From QQUD01 sp039029915 (GTDB lineage: Bacteria; Chloroflexota; Anaerolineae; Promineifilales; Promineifilaceae), in assembly GCA_039029915.1 (NCBI GenBank), contig JBCCFD010000153.1, positions 1-15,463 of the forward strand: a stretch of DNA of 15,463 nt. The letters run 5' to 3'. The notes under the pieces are model-generated. The model saw only the letters and a program-made list of their open reading frames with translations. It did not search any database and had not been told where the DNA came from. Every line of letters begins with the position of its first letter. Within the stretch, counting starts at the first letter, position 1. The translations under genes and the position numbers were made by a program. Of this stretch, positions 7,385 to 15,014 are shown in pieces.

Positions 7385-9676
7385 TTATTCCGCCTCCCCA
7401 GTTTTGAGTCCGCGCAGCACTTTCTCCGGGGTAATCGTGAGATTCCGAATGCGTACGCCAACGGCGTTATAGAGGGCGTTGCTTACAGCCGGCCCCACAA
7501 TAGGCACCATTGTTTCACCCAACCCGTGTACATCAGCCCCTTCAACCTCTAACAGATGGTGCGACATGCTTTCAGGCACATCGAGAATGCACGGAATCAT
7601 ATAATCTGACAGGTTAGGATTGATCACTTGGCCTTCGTCTAGTTCAATTGCTTCATAGAACGTGGTGCCAAACCCCATAATCATGCTGCCGTGGGTTTGC
7701 AGGTCAGAGGTTAAATGGTTGATGACTCGGCCACAGTACACAATGCCGTGGAACTTTTCTAACTCAATTCGTCCGGTCTCGGTATCAACGGCAACCTGCA
7801 CGCCACAGGCTCCCTGGTGCCAGTGGGAGGAAGCGATACCTTGGCCGTCATCAGGCGAGACGCCTCCTTCGTTTGTAAAAGAGTCAAATCCACTGAGACT
7901 GACCTCTCCGGCATCCTTCACGACATCACCTAATCGCTTTTTGCTATCCGGTGCGCCCCTCACAAAAATATAGCCCCCTTCAAGAACTAAATCTTTGGGA
8001 TCAACCTCCATTTGCTCAGAGGCGTGCTGCTTAAGTTTGTCTGCTAGTTCATTGGATGCACCGGTGAGGGCTTTACCAACCATATAAGTTTCGCGGCTGG
8101 AGGAGGTGCGGTGATCGTATGGGCTTTTGGTGGTGTCGGTGCCGGCGTTAATGATCTGGTTGGGATCGATGCCCAACGCTTCTGCTGCCATCTGTGCTAA
8201 AACGGTGCGTGCCCCTTGACCGACTTCGGCGGCGGCTTGATGCATAATAAAACGGCCGTTTGCCGTTACTTCAAACTTCGCATCGGATGTCGTTGGGGTT
8301 GATGTGCCTTTTAGGATGACGGCAATACCGCGTCCCCGCTTGATGTGAGGGTCTGGGTGAGGCTCTAGCGGCTCATCCCAATTGACAGAGTCAGCCGCTT
8401 GCTGTAGGCACGTTGTATAGTGCGAATCGTGCATGATCTCCCCCGTGGCGTATGCATCCCCGTCTCCGATGAGATTCTTAAGTCGGAACGCTACAGGATC
8501 CATGTTAATCACTTCAGCTAGCTCATCCATCATATTTTCATACGCCCAAGCCACTTGAGTTACCGCGTACCCACGATAAGCACCGTTGGGAGGTGTGTTT
8601 GTGTAAACGGAGTAGCTGTCCACGCGACAGCTCGGAATGTTATAGGGGCCAATTGAGCCAAAGCCCCCTTTTTGGGCAACGCCTGGGCCAGAGTCAGCAT
8701 AAGCTCCCGTGTTGTAGTGGCAGGTGACCTGCTTTCCTAAAATGGTGCCATCATTTTTGATGCCCATTTTGATGGTGACATAGCTCGGATGGCGGTTAAT
8801 CGTAATAAACATTTCTTCATACCGGAAGACGCATTTGACCGGTTTACCAGTGAGCCATGCCGCGGCAACTGCGGCCGCTTCGGTACGAATGCCCATTTTG
8901 ATGCCAAAGCTACCGCCCATGGATGGCACGATGATATGAACCTGCTCTTTAGGCAGGTTCCACATGCGGGCCATATCTTTTTGCATGTCAAATGCCCCTT
9001 GGTTGCCGGTTTCAACATAGAGGTGGCCTTCTTCAAAGTAAGCCACGGTTGAAAGAGGCTCCATCGGGACATGGGCGGCGGCTGGTGTACTGTAGCTTCG
9101 TTCTAAGACGTGATCAGATTCTGCCCAGGCGGCCTCCATGTTCCCTTTACGCAAACGAAAGTGGTGGCAGCAGTTGGTTCCAAATTTGGGCCGTATTTTG
9201 TAATACTGTTTGCCAATTCTTTCTTCGCTGAGGTCGTGGATTCGAGGGGCGTCGTCTTCCATCGCTTTGCGCGGGTCGAAAACGGCCGTTAATTCCTCAT
9301 ACTCCACATCCACCAGCAGAACCGCCTCATCCGCAATCGCTTCCGTCTCAGCGACAACTATAGCCACAATATCCCCCACGTAGCGCACCCGATCCTCTGC
9401 CACAATGAGCTGGTCTTTTAAAACCGCCCCAAAGACAGGCGTCATCTCATTCTGGTTGCGGAAATCGTCAAAGGTGATCACTTTAACGACCCCTTCAAGC
9501 TCTTCGGCCCACTCCGTATCAATGGATGTAATCATCGCGTGAGCATATGGGCTTCTGACGGCTTTGGCATACAGCATGCCGGGCTTTTCGATATTAATGG
9601 CGTAGTCGATACTTCCTGTGACCCGTTGACGGCCGTCTACCATTGTCATGCGCGTGCCAATTGTCGAATAACTCAT
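7385..9676 (-). CDS. Molybdopterin-binding large subunit of a xanthine-oxidase-family hydroxylase (CoxL-like)
   Basis: This catalytic subunit (763 residues from the chosen start) holds the Mo-pterin cytosine dinucleotide and hydroxylates a carbon using water as oxygen source. Visible marks are the N-terminal a/b hammerhead domain (about 20-130), GGSFG at 254-258, the GQGARTV pterin loop, and GLGETMVPIVGPA with the Mo-site Glu at 721. The active-site loop reads GAYRGY (365-370). It lacks the AYxCSFR signature of form I CO dehydrogenase, so CO is not the expected substrate; an aromatic, N-heterocyclic or aldehyde substrate is likelier. I chose the ATG at 9676 because it forms an ATGA overlap with the FAD subunit stop and has AGGGGGG upstream. 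A longer reading begins at 9742 inside the FAD gene and adds 22 residues without family character. Two ACGGCCGT copies are at 8252 and 9282, and a third at 9629. Confidence 0.95.
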   Translation of the reverse strand: MSYSTIGTRMTMVDGRQRVTGSIDYAINIEKPGMLYAKAVRSPYAHAMITSIDTEWAEELEGVVKVITFDDFRNQNEMTPVFGAVLKDQLIVAEDRVRYVGDIVAIVVAETEAIADEAVLLVDVEYEELTAVFDPRKAMEDDAPRIHDLSEERIGKQYYKIRPKFGTNCCHHFRLRKGNMEAAWAESDHVLERSYSTPAAAHVPMEPLSTVAYFEEGHLYVETGNQGAFDMQKDMARMWNLPKEQVHIIVPSMGGSFGIKMGIRTEAAAVAAAWLTGKPVKCVFRYEEMFITINRHPSYVTIKMGIKNDGTILGKQVTCHYNTGAYADSGPGVAQKGGFGSIGPYNIPSCRVDSYSVYTNTPPNGAYRGYAVTQVAWAYENMMDELAEVINMDPVAFRLKNLIGDGDAYATGEIMHDSHYTTCLQQAADSVNWDEPLEPHPDPHIKRGRGIAVILKGTSTPTTSDAKFEVTANGRFIMHQAAAEVGQGARTVLAQMAAEALGIDPNQIINAGTDTTKSPYDHRTSSSRETYMVGKALTGASNELADKLKQHASEQMEVDPKDLVLEGGYIFVRGAPDSKKRLGDVVKDAGEVSLSGFDSFTNEGGVSPDDGQGIASSHWHQGACGVQVAVDTETGRIELEKFHGIVYCGRVINHLTSDLQTHGSMIMGFGTTFYEAIELDEGQVINPNLSDYMIPCILDVPESMSHHLLEVEGADVHGLGETMVPIVGPAVSNALYNAVGVRIRNLTITPEKVLRGLKTGEAE

Positions 9677-10536
9677 GATAACCCCCCTAACTGGGATAAC
9701 GCCCGTTTTACATGCACCTGAATCATCTGTTGCCGATACCAAGACGAGCCGCGAATATCCGATAGCGGTTCAATCGAGTCTGCATACCCATTTGCAATTT
9801 GTTGTATAAGCGGCGCATCGAGCTGTTTGCCCTGTGCCATTGCCACAACATCATCAACCAGCTGCGGCGTATTGGCCACTGCCCCTACAGCAATTTTGAG
9901 CGAATGGCACACTTTGTTTTCATCAAGATTAGCAATGGCCGAAACCCCCACGCAGGGGCGATCTTCATGAGAGCGAGTCCGGTATTTTAGATACACCCCT
10001 TTGACAGATTGGGGTCTTTCAGGCACGATGACTTCGGTTAATAGCTCATCGTCCGCGATGGTTGTTTCATAATGTCCCACAATAAAATCACGGACCGCCA
10101 CCTCTCGGTTTCCCGTTTGGTTTTGAAGCACAACGCGGGCATCAAGTGCAGCAAACATAGAGGGTGGGTCGCTGGCGTAGTCAGCATCGCACAAACATCC
10201 ACCAACGGTCGCTTGATTGCGAATTCGCACATTCGCTACGACTCGACAGGCATAAGCGAGTTCTGGAAAGTATTGATTGATAACAGGACTCTTTTCGGCC
10301 GCCGTTAGGCTCACCATCGCCCCAATATGTAAACCCACACCGTCCTCATACTGAATGTTGGTTAATCCATCAATGTGGTGCAGTGAAATTAATGCGGAGG
10401 GCATAAGAAGTCCTTGCTTGAGCACAATAGCCAGCCAGGTACCTCCGGCAATCAGCTTGCCCTCTTCACCAAATTGGGCACAGCTGGCAAGGGCTTCTGG
10501 CATTGATTTGGGTTCAATCCATTCAAATTCTGACAT
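9673..10536 (-). CDS. FAD-binding medium subunit of the molybdenum hydroxylase (CoxM-like)
   Basis: This subunit (287 residues, normal length) takes electrons from the iron-sulfur subunit and passes them on to the acceptor. Two FAD-contact motifs are visible: IAGGTWLAI near 30-37 (usual AGGT/Q-x-L) and ATVGGCLCDADYASDPP at about 109-125 (usual TVGGN-x-x-x-x-x-x-x-D). In the second, Asn is replaced by Cys. GGAGAGGT stands a few bases before the ATG. It overlaps the large-subunit gene by four bases (ATGA). A 17-bp perfect hairpin lies just upstream of its ribosome site and may control this part of the operon. Confidence 0.94.
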   Translation of the reverse strand: MSEFEWIEPKSMPEALASCAQFGEEGKLIAGGTWLAIVLKQGLLMPSALISLHHIDGLTNIQYEDGVGLHIGAMVSLTAAEKSPVINQYFPELAYACRVVANVRIRNQATVGGCLCDADYASDPPSMFAALDARVVLQNQTGNREVAVRDFIVGHYETTIADDELLTEVIVPERPQSVKGVYLKYRTRSHEDRPCVGVSAIANLDENKVCHSLKIAVGAVANTPQLVDDVVAMAQGKQLDAPLIQQIANGYADSIEPLSDIRGSSWYRQQMIQVHVKRALSQLGGLS

Positions 10537-10552
10537 AAATACCTCTCCGTGT

Positions 10553-10591
10553 GCACAGTGACCAAATAATTATTTTATTTGGTCACTGTGC
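10553..10591. promoter_or_regulatory. 17-bp perfect inverted repeat upstream of the FAD subunit gene
   Basis: Arms 10553-10569 (GCACAGTGACCAAATAA) and 10575-10591 are exact reverse complements around a five-base loop. The element lies between the lipoprotein stop and the ribosome site of the FAD subunit (10541-10548). No T tract follows on the minus strand, so it is not a standard terminator. Options are a repressor operator for an internal promoter (the TGACCAAATAA half-site is long and AT-rich at the centre), or an mRNA hairpin that changes the stability of the downstream part relative to the upstream part. Confidence 0.65.
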
Positions 10592-10620
10592 TAATTTAAT
10601 AATCTACATACGGAGCAAAG

Positions 10621-11580
10621 CTACTCATTTATTTGCAAATCGGTGCCTTCAAAAGTCGTCACCATTGCATCCATATAAAGCCCATTGCTAACATAAGCGT
10701 CACTACCACGATACGGTTCTGTGAGGAAATCTGCATCCGCCACCCATTGCACATTTTGAGAACCACCTGCTTCAAAGCGAGACTCTTCAACAAAGGTGAG
10801 CCCACAAAGCCCCCCTTCTTCTTGAGGGAGTATAAACCCAGCAAAGAGATCCCCAATGGCTTGCCTTCCTTTCACGACGGTGCCATCTGAAAGATGGATC
10901 TCTGCATCGTTTGGATACTGAGCCATTAGCCCAATCCAATCACAATCGTTTAGAACGCGAATGTGTTCTTCATAAACAGCAACGGATCCCGCTTGTGGAA
11001 CAAGTGCATCTGAAACTTCACCCGTGTTGGGGTTGGTAACTGACTCAGCCGATTGAAGCATCATGAGATCCGTTCCTTCAAAAGTGGTCACCATAGCGGT
11101 CATATAAAGACCATCACTCACGTAAGCATCACTGCCCCGATACGGTTCAGCAAGAAAATCAGCATCTGCCACCCACTGAACGTTTTGTGTTCCGCCAACC
11201 TCAAAACGAGACTCCTCAACAAAGGTGAGCCCACAAAGCCCGCCTTCTTCTTGAGGGAGCACAAACCCAGCAAAGAGATCCCCAATGGCTTCTCGTCCTT
11301 TGATAACTGCCCCATCAGACAGATGAATTTCAGCATCATCAGGATATTGGGCCATTAAACCAACCCAGTCACAATCATTGAGCACGCGAATATGCTCTTC
11401 GTAGACGGCCAAAGAGCCATCTTGGGTCACTAATGCATCTGAAACTTCCCCCGTATTGGGATTTGTGACAGTGATAGCGTCTTGCTCCACTGGACCCTCC
11501 TCCCTAGCCGCACCGCAACTGATTAATACGAGAGAAAAAATTATCGATATGATTATGAAACTTATTTTTGGGGTCATCAT
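10621..11580 (-). CDS. Lipoprotein with two tandem NTF2/SnoaL-like repeats
   Basis: The N-terminus (MMTPK, hydrophobic 6-19, then LISC at 19-22) is a lipoprotein signal, so Cys22 should be lipidated and the mature protein anchored outside the membrane. Two copies of a unit follow at residues 38-172 and 181-315, offset by exactly 143 residues (429 bases), with about 14 differences in 135 aligned positions. Each unit has the helix-then-sheet pattern of SnoaL/NTF2-like domains (YEEHIRVLNDCDW, DDAEIHLSDGAVIKGREAIGDLFAGF, NVQWVADADF). The two Cys of each unit are conserved and may form disulfides. NTF2-like domains bind small ligands or act as enzymes; the function here is unknown. AGGAG-type sequence precedes the start. 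It sits between an HD protein and the hydroxylase genes. Confidence 0.9.
   Translation of the reverse strand: MMTPKISFIIISIIFSLVLISCGAAREEGPVEQDAITVTNPNTGEVSDALVTQDGSLAVYEEHIRVLNDCDWVGLMAQYPDDAEIHLSDGAVIKGREAIGDLFAGFVLPQEEGGLCGLTFVEESRFEVGGTQNVQWVADADFLAEPYRGSDAYVSDGLYMTAMVTTFEGTDLMMLQSAESVTNPNTGEVSDALVPQAGSVAVYEEHIRVLNDCDWIGLMAQYPNDAEIHLSDGTVVKGRQAIGDLFAGFILPQEEGGLCGLTFVEESRFEAGGSQNVQWVADADFLTEPYRGSDAYVSNGLYMDAMVTTFEGTDLQINE
10636..11469 (-). repeat. Tandem in-frame 429-bp duplication within the lipoprotein gene
   Basis: Copy one covers 11041-11469 (with its linker) and copy two 10636-11040. The proteins are about 90 percent identical. The DNA shows many third-position differences, except for one almost identical stretch of roughly 80 bases (around 10780-10865 and 11210-11295). 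This suggests an old duplication kept by selection on protein, perhaps with local gene conversion. Confidence 0.85.
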
Positions 11581-11632
11581 GCTCCTTCTCCTGTTGAAAT
11601 AAAAAATAAACTGGCTTCTCTATTTGGCTAGC

Positions 11633-12220
11633 TTATTGGATTTCTCTTACTGCTTCCTCTATTTTTTTCATGGCGGTATCAAATAGGGGTATGGCAAGCT
11701 TTTGAGCCGCTGGAACCGTTATTCTTTGATACATCCATTCAAACTTGGTAACCGTTTTTTCTTTTCCCCATCCAAATTGAGCGGTTGGAATCCAGCCAAT
11801 AAATTTATCCGTGTTGACCTCAAGAAAGCTCAGACTATCAGCCGCCTGAACCAAACTTGCCTCCGGCCAGCCCCCATATTCATGAACCACAATGAGGTCG
11901 CTTATGATTTCAATTAGCTCTGAATTAATCCTCTGCTCCCTAAGCCACTCTGAAACGAATTTGGCCGATCTTTTGCCATGTGCAAGGTTGTACACTGTAT
12001 CAGTGGGGCGGGTGGCTAGGGCTGGATTAGGGGCATCATCACCCGGAAAGGCTCGTTCCATATCGTGGGTAAGCGCCGCTAGCTGAACAGAAAAAGGGGC
12101 ATCTGGTGCAATTTGATTTAACCAATATTCAGTCTGCAAAAGATGTTCAGACTGGCCGGGGTGTACATCAATGACCCACCGGCGGGCGTGATCTAAAATG
12201 TTTGTAAAATTTGTCGTCAT
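11633..12220 (-). CDS. HD-like hydrolase protein of unknown substrate
   Basis: This 195-residue protein shows an HD-superfamily-like layout: His26 (SEHLLQTEYW), His52-Asp53 (LAALTHDMERAFPG), His81 (NLAHGKRSAKFV), His113 (IVVHEYGGW) and Asp128 (VQAADSLSFLE). These would form one or two metal sites. It is not closely similar to the HD protein at the operon's other end (3439-4029) beyond these residues. Its substrate is unknown. There is no clear ribosome site before the ATG, and it starts 12 bases after the alcohol dehydrogenase stop, which suggests coupled translation. Confidence in a coding gene is high; the HD assignment is by motif only. Confidence 0.82.
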   Translation of the reverse strand: MTTNFTNILDHARRWVIDVHPGQSEHLLQTEYWLNQIAPDAPFSVQLAALTHDMERAFPGDDAPNPALATRPTDTVYNLAHGKRSAKFVSEWLREQRINSELIEIISDLIVVHEYGGWPEASLVQAADSLSFLEVNTDKFIGWIPTAQFGWGKEKTVTKFEWMYQRITVPAAQKLAIPLFDTAMKKIEEAVREIQ

Positions 12221-12232
12221 TTTGTGAATTGC

Positions 12233-13315
12233 TTAAAGTGCGCCATGCGGATCAATCACAACTTTGACTGCCCCATCCTTGCGGGTAAGGAATGTGTCAA
12301 GCGCCGCTTCAAATTTTTGTAAGTGATAGGTGTGCGTGATGAGCGTTTTGGCATCGATACGGCCGTCTAGCATTAGTGGCACTACCTCTTCCTGTTCATT
12401 TTGATTAGCTCGTGCCCCTCGGAAGTCAATTTCATCAAGCACCAGCTTTTTGACATTAAGCGCCACTGGTTCAATCGGAATACCAATGATGGAGATGGTG
12501 CCCCCTTTAAAAGTCACTTCTACTGAATTTTGGATAGATTGGGGGGTGCCAGCACACTCAATAACACTGGGCACGCCGCGCCCACCAGTCATTTTGAGAA
12601 TTTCCTCAACAACATCCGTTTTGCGATAGTCGACGACTTCATCTGCGCCGACCGCTTTGGCCGTCTCTAACCGCTGTCCGCTTCCGACAACGATAACACT
12701 GCCAGCCCCCAGCACCTTGACACACTGCAAAGCAAACAACCCCATTGAGCCAGACCCCAGAATGACCACGTCGTCACCAGGCCGAATATTGGCGCGTTTG
12801 GCGGTATGCATGGCAATACTGACTGGGTCAATTGCCGCTGCGATTTCTATAGGCATTTCATCGGGGATGCGAATGACACTTTTGACAGAATGCACAACGT
12901 ATTCTGCATAACAGCCCGTGTAGTTGTGGCCGTAATGCTTGTGGAAGCGAGTTGTGTCACCGTAATTTTCGCACAAATTGTAGCGACCGCGGCGGCACAT
13001 CATACAGTAGCCACACCCTACATGTGATGTGCCCGCCACGCGGTCTCCTGGCTCCCAGCCAAAAAGATTAGCCCCTTCCCCAACGCCGACAACGGTGCCG
13101 GCCCATTCATGCCCTAATACATGAGGGAACGCTTTAGGCCAAAATCCTGGATATTCCCCTTTGATGATATGTGGGTCAGTGCCGCAGATCATGGCGGCAT
13201 CAACCCGACACAGTAATTCCATCGGTCCAGGTTTAGGGATATCTACTTTATCGACTGAAAATTTGTTTGGAGCATGTAAAACCAATGCCGCCATTGTTCC
13301 GTTGACATTTGACAT
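12233..13315 (-). CDS. Zinc-dependent alcohol dehydrogenase (medium-chain family)
   Basis: From the chosen start the protein has 360 residues. The catalytic zinc ligands are Cys44 (CGTDPH) and His69-Glu70 (GHEWAG). The structural zinc is bound by Cys101, 104, 107 and 115 (CGYCMMCRRGRYNLC). The nucleotide fold has GSGSMG at 187-192. The acidic residue usually found at the end of the next strand is replaced by VVGSGQRL, which could mean NADP(H) preference (inference). The layout is closest to sorbitol/threonine/butanediol-type dehydrogenases. A longer reading from 13384 adds 23 polar residues without family character. I prefer the ATG at 13315 because GAGGGAAAG precedes it and homology starts with MAALVLH. 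It follows the cyclase gene by about 70 bases. Confidence 0.93.
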   Translation of the reverse strand: MSNVNGTMAALVLHAPNKFSVDKVDIPKPGPMELLCRVDAAMICGTDPHIIKGEYPGFWPKAFPHVLGHEWAGTVVGVGEGANLFGWEPGDRVAGTSHVGCGYCMMCRRGRYNLCENYGDTTRFHKHYGHNYTGCYAEYVVHSVKSVIRIPDEMPIEIAAAIDPVSIAMHTAKRANIRPGDDVVILGSGSMGLFALQCVKVLGAGSVIVVGSGQRLETAKAVGADEVVDYRKTDVVEEILKMTGGRGVPSVIECAGTPQSIQNSVEVTFKGGTISIIGIPIEPVALNVKKLVLDEIDFRGARANQNEQEEVVPLMLDGRIDAKTLITHTYHLQKFEAALDTFLTRKDGAVKVVIDPHGAL

Positions 13316-13383
13316 TTTTCTCTTTCCCTCAGTTTTAGATGTCGCGTCTTTTGTGTGTGACTGGGCCGGAGAAGCAAGCCCCA

Positions 13384-14154
13384 CTAATTCTCAGTAATTG
13401 CAACCGCCCGAATTGGAGAGCCAGACCCATCTTTGAATTTGAGCGGGAGGCCTATAAACCAAAATTCATGAGCTGGAATTTGGTCAATATGGGCTAAATT
13501 TTCCATATTTAGAATTTCTCGTTCACGACAAACAATGTGGGCTGGCTGGATTTTTACCATTTTAACTTCGTGGTGAGAATCAATGCTTTGTGCATCTGCG
13601 CCAATAGAGATAACGCCTAAATCATTTAAATATTCACATGCGCCACGATCTAGGCCGGGGTAATTGCGTATGTATTCAAAGGCGTTGTTGTATTTGCGAT
13701 ACCAGCCGGTGTGTATTAATGCGACAGACTCTTTTTTGATTGTGACGCCTGTTTTTTGAATGGCTTCTTCAATCATCGACTGGGTAATGTACGCATTGGG
13801 TTCTACATGAGAAAAATCAAACCAAACGCCTGGTGCCATTGTCCACTCTAAAGGGATGCCATCGATAGCGCGAGCATCGGGTTCGTCAACGATGTGGTTG
13901 ATAGCATCCATGTGAGTGCCTGAATGATCACACATGGTAAAACCGGTCACCTTGTAGCTATAGGGGGCTTTGGTCAGACCAAATTGAATGGTTTCTTGAT
14001 GGGTTAGGTGCTCCCACATTACGGTTCTTTGATGCCCCCCAAAGGTCGGATCGTCCATCGAAATGGGATGGCTGAGGTCGGTAACGGTGCATTCCCGCCC
14101 CAGTAAGTTAATGGTGGTTTGAATCCTCATTGGAGGACAGACTGCTTTCTTCAT
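13384..14154 (-). CDS. Metal-dependent cyclase/hydrolase (kynurenine formamidase-like, cyclase family)
   Basis: This 256-residue protein has the family signature H-x-G-T-H-x-D-x-x-x-H, here CDHSGTHMDAINH with His77, His81, Asp83 and His87 as metal ligands. DLSHPISMDDPTF near the start and FWFIGLPLKFKDGSGSPIRAVA at the end are also typical. Relatives hydrolyse N-formylkynurenine, isatin or cyclic amides and lactones, so ring opening or amide hydrolysis is the likely role. That fits downstream of a hydroxylase on an N-heterocycle or cyclic substrate. AAAAGG lies seven bases before the ATG; a second ATG nine codons later lacks a ribosome site. The gap to the CoxG-like gene is 51 bases. Confidence 0.92.
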   Translation of the reverse strand: MKKAVCPPMRIQTTINLLGRECTVTDLSHPISMDDPTFGGHQRTVMWEHLTHQETIQFGLTKAPYSYKVTGFTMCDHSGTHMDAINHIVDEPDARAIDGIPLEWTMAPGVWFDFSHVEPNAYITQSMIEEAIQKTGVTIKKESVALIHTGWYRKYNNAFEYIRNYPGLDRGACEYLNDLGVISIGADAQSIDSHHEVKMVKIQPAHIVCREREILNMENLAHIDQIPAHEFWFIGLPLKFKDGSGSPIRAVAITEN

Positions 14155-14205
14155 TTTTCAACCTTTTCTTGCTGCAATTCAGTAAGGTCAGTAATGCAGA
14201 GGTAT

Positions 14206-14814
14206 TTATGTTTCTGACTGCTTTTGACCCGCAAAAAGCCGCTGAATGGCTCGACCAATTGATGTAAATAGTGATTTGATCACGACCCAAACGATATTGA
14301 CGTCGGAGGCAGACGGTTGGTTTATGGAAACGGCCGTTTCCGACTCCTCATTTCCCTTTGTATCCGCTGGTCTTTCAAGCTCTCGACGAACATTGTCTAC
14401 AAAAATCTGAGATATCGCCTTGGCTGTATCTTTGATGACTGTTTGCCCAAACTGACCCATTTTGCCTCGAATAGCAACATCAATCTTGTAGGCAACCTCT
14501 GTTTCATTTGGGTTAAGCGCCGTTAACGTCGAATCAAAGCCCCCTTTGATCAAGCTGGCGGTTCGTTTATCCTTTGCTTTTATTGAGGCCCTAATGTGGC
14601 TTGGGGGATGCTGTTCAACTATCTCTGCTACACCGCTGAACGTGGCGGAAATAGGGCCAACCTTTGCCTTTAAATCCCCTTCAAAGGTTGTGTCATTTAA
14701 TTGTTCGATACGCTCTACGCCTGGTACACAACCGCTCAAACGCTCAATATCTAAGAAAAAATTCCATACTGAATCGATTGGCGCTGCTAAGGTAAAACGG
14801 TCTTCAATGATCAT
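14206..14814 (-). CDS. CoxG-like SRPBCC protein
   Basis: This 202-residue protein has the START/SRPBCC fold typical of CoxG: FTLAAPIDSVWNFFLDIERLSGCVPG at the start, then FEGDLKAKVGPISATFSGVAEI and a long C-terminal helix. A hydrophobic or amphipathic tail (about 172-192, VNIVWVVIKSLFTSIGRAI) may attach it to the membrane. CoxG of carboxydotrophs helps recruit CO dehydrogenase to the membrane, and the same role for the molybdenum hydroxylase of this operon is likely, though the genes are about 4 kb apart. It is the first gene of the operon, next to the divergent control region. A copy of the octamer motif, as a 16-bp palindrome, is at 14326-14341. Confidence 0.9.
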   Translation of the reverse strand: MIIEDRFTLAAPIDSVWNFFLDIERLSGCVPGVERIEQLNDTTFEGDLKAKVGPISATFSGVAEIVEQHPPSHIRASIKAKDKRTASLIKGGFDSTLTALNPNETEVAYKIDVAIRGKMGQFGQTVIKDTAKAISQIFVDNVRRELERPADTKGNEESETAVSINQPSASDVNIVWVVIKSLFTSIGRAIQRLFAGQKQSET

Positions 14815-15014
14815 ATTACTTGCTGACCTGCCTCTTTATTGCGTTTAGACAAAGTGTACAAACGAAATCTCAATTGTTTCAATAGTCTGTACAAACTAGT
14901 CTATAAGAACTAGTTCGTCTGGCCCGAACGAATCATGTTTGATTTCTTATATTTGAGTAAATTGGAGAGTAACCAAAACAGAAAAAAATCTAAAGGAAGT
15001 TGGAGGATATCAAC
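14815..15014. promoter_or_regulatory. Divergent control region between the catabolic operon and the Tm-1-like gene
   Basis: About 200 bases separate two outward-facing genes. They hold a direct repeat TGTACAAAC (14855-14863 and 14888-14896, 33 bases apart, about three helical turns), a perfect palindrome GAACTAGTTC (14907-14916), and an inverted repeat GTTCG-7-CGAAC (14913-14917 / 14925-14929). These are good candidates for binding sites of one or two regulators. No clear plus-strand promoter for the Tm-1-like gene could be picked. Confidence 0.5.
14853..14882 (-). promoter_or_regulatory. Putative promoter of the catabolic operon
   Basis: On the minus strand TTGAAA (14877-14882) and TACACT (14853-14858) are 18 bases apart, a weak sigma-70 match. 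One TGTACAAAC repeat overlaps the -10 and the other lies just upstream of the -35, which would allow repression and activation. Confidence 0.35.

Noticed and set aside
8737..9292. Overlapping small reading frames on both strands within the large-subunit gene
   Set aside because: They are shadows of a long, strongly conserved gene and have no ribosome sites or family character.
7385..9676. Form I CO dehydrogenase
   Set aside because: The AYxCSFR active-site signature is absent (GAYRGY instead).
9677..9742. Longer N-terminus for the molybdenum subunit
   Set aside because: It lies inside the FAD-subunit gene, lacks family character, and the ATG at 9676 has a ribosome site and an ATGA overlap.
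10553..10591. Rho-independent terminator after the lipoprotein gene
   Set aside because: The minus-strand sequence after the stem is ACACGGAGAGGT, with no T tract, and it leads straight into a ribosome site.
13316..13384. Longer N-terminus for the alcohol dehydrogenase
   Set aside because: The extra 23 residues are polar and unlike the family, and the later ATG has a purine-rich ribosome site.
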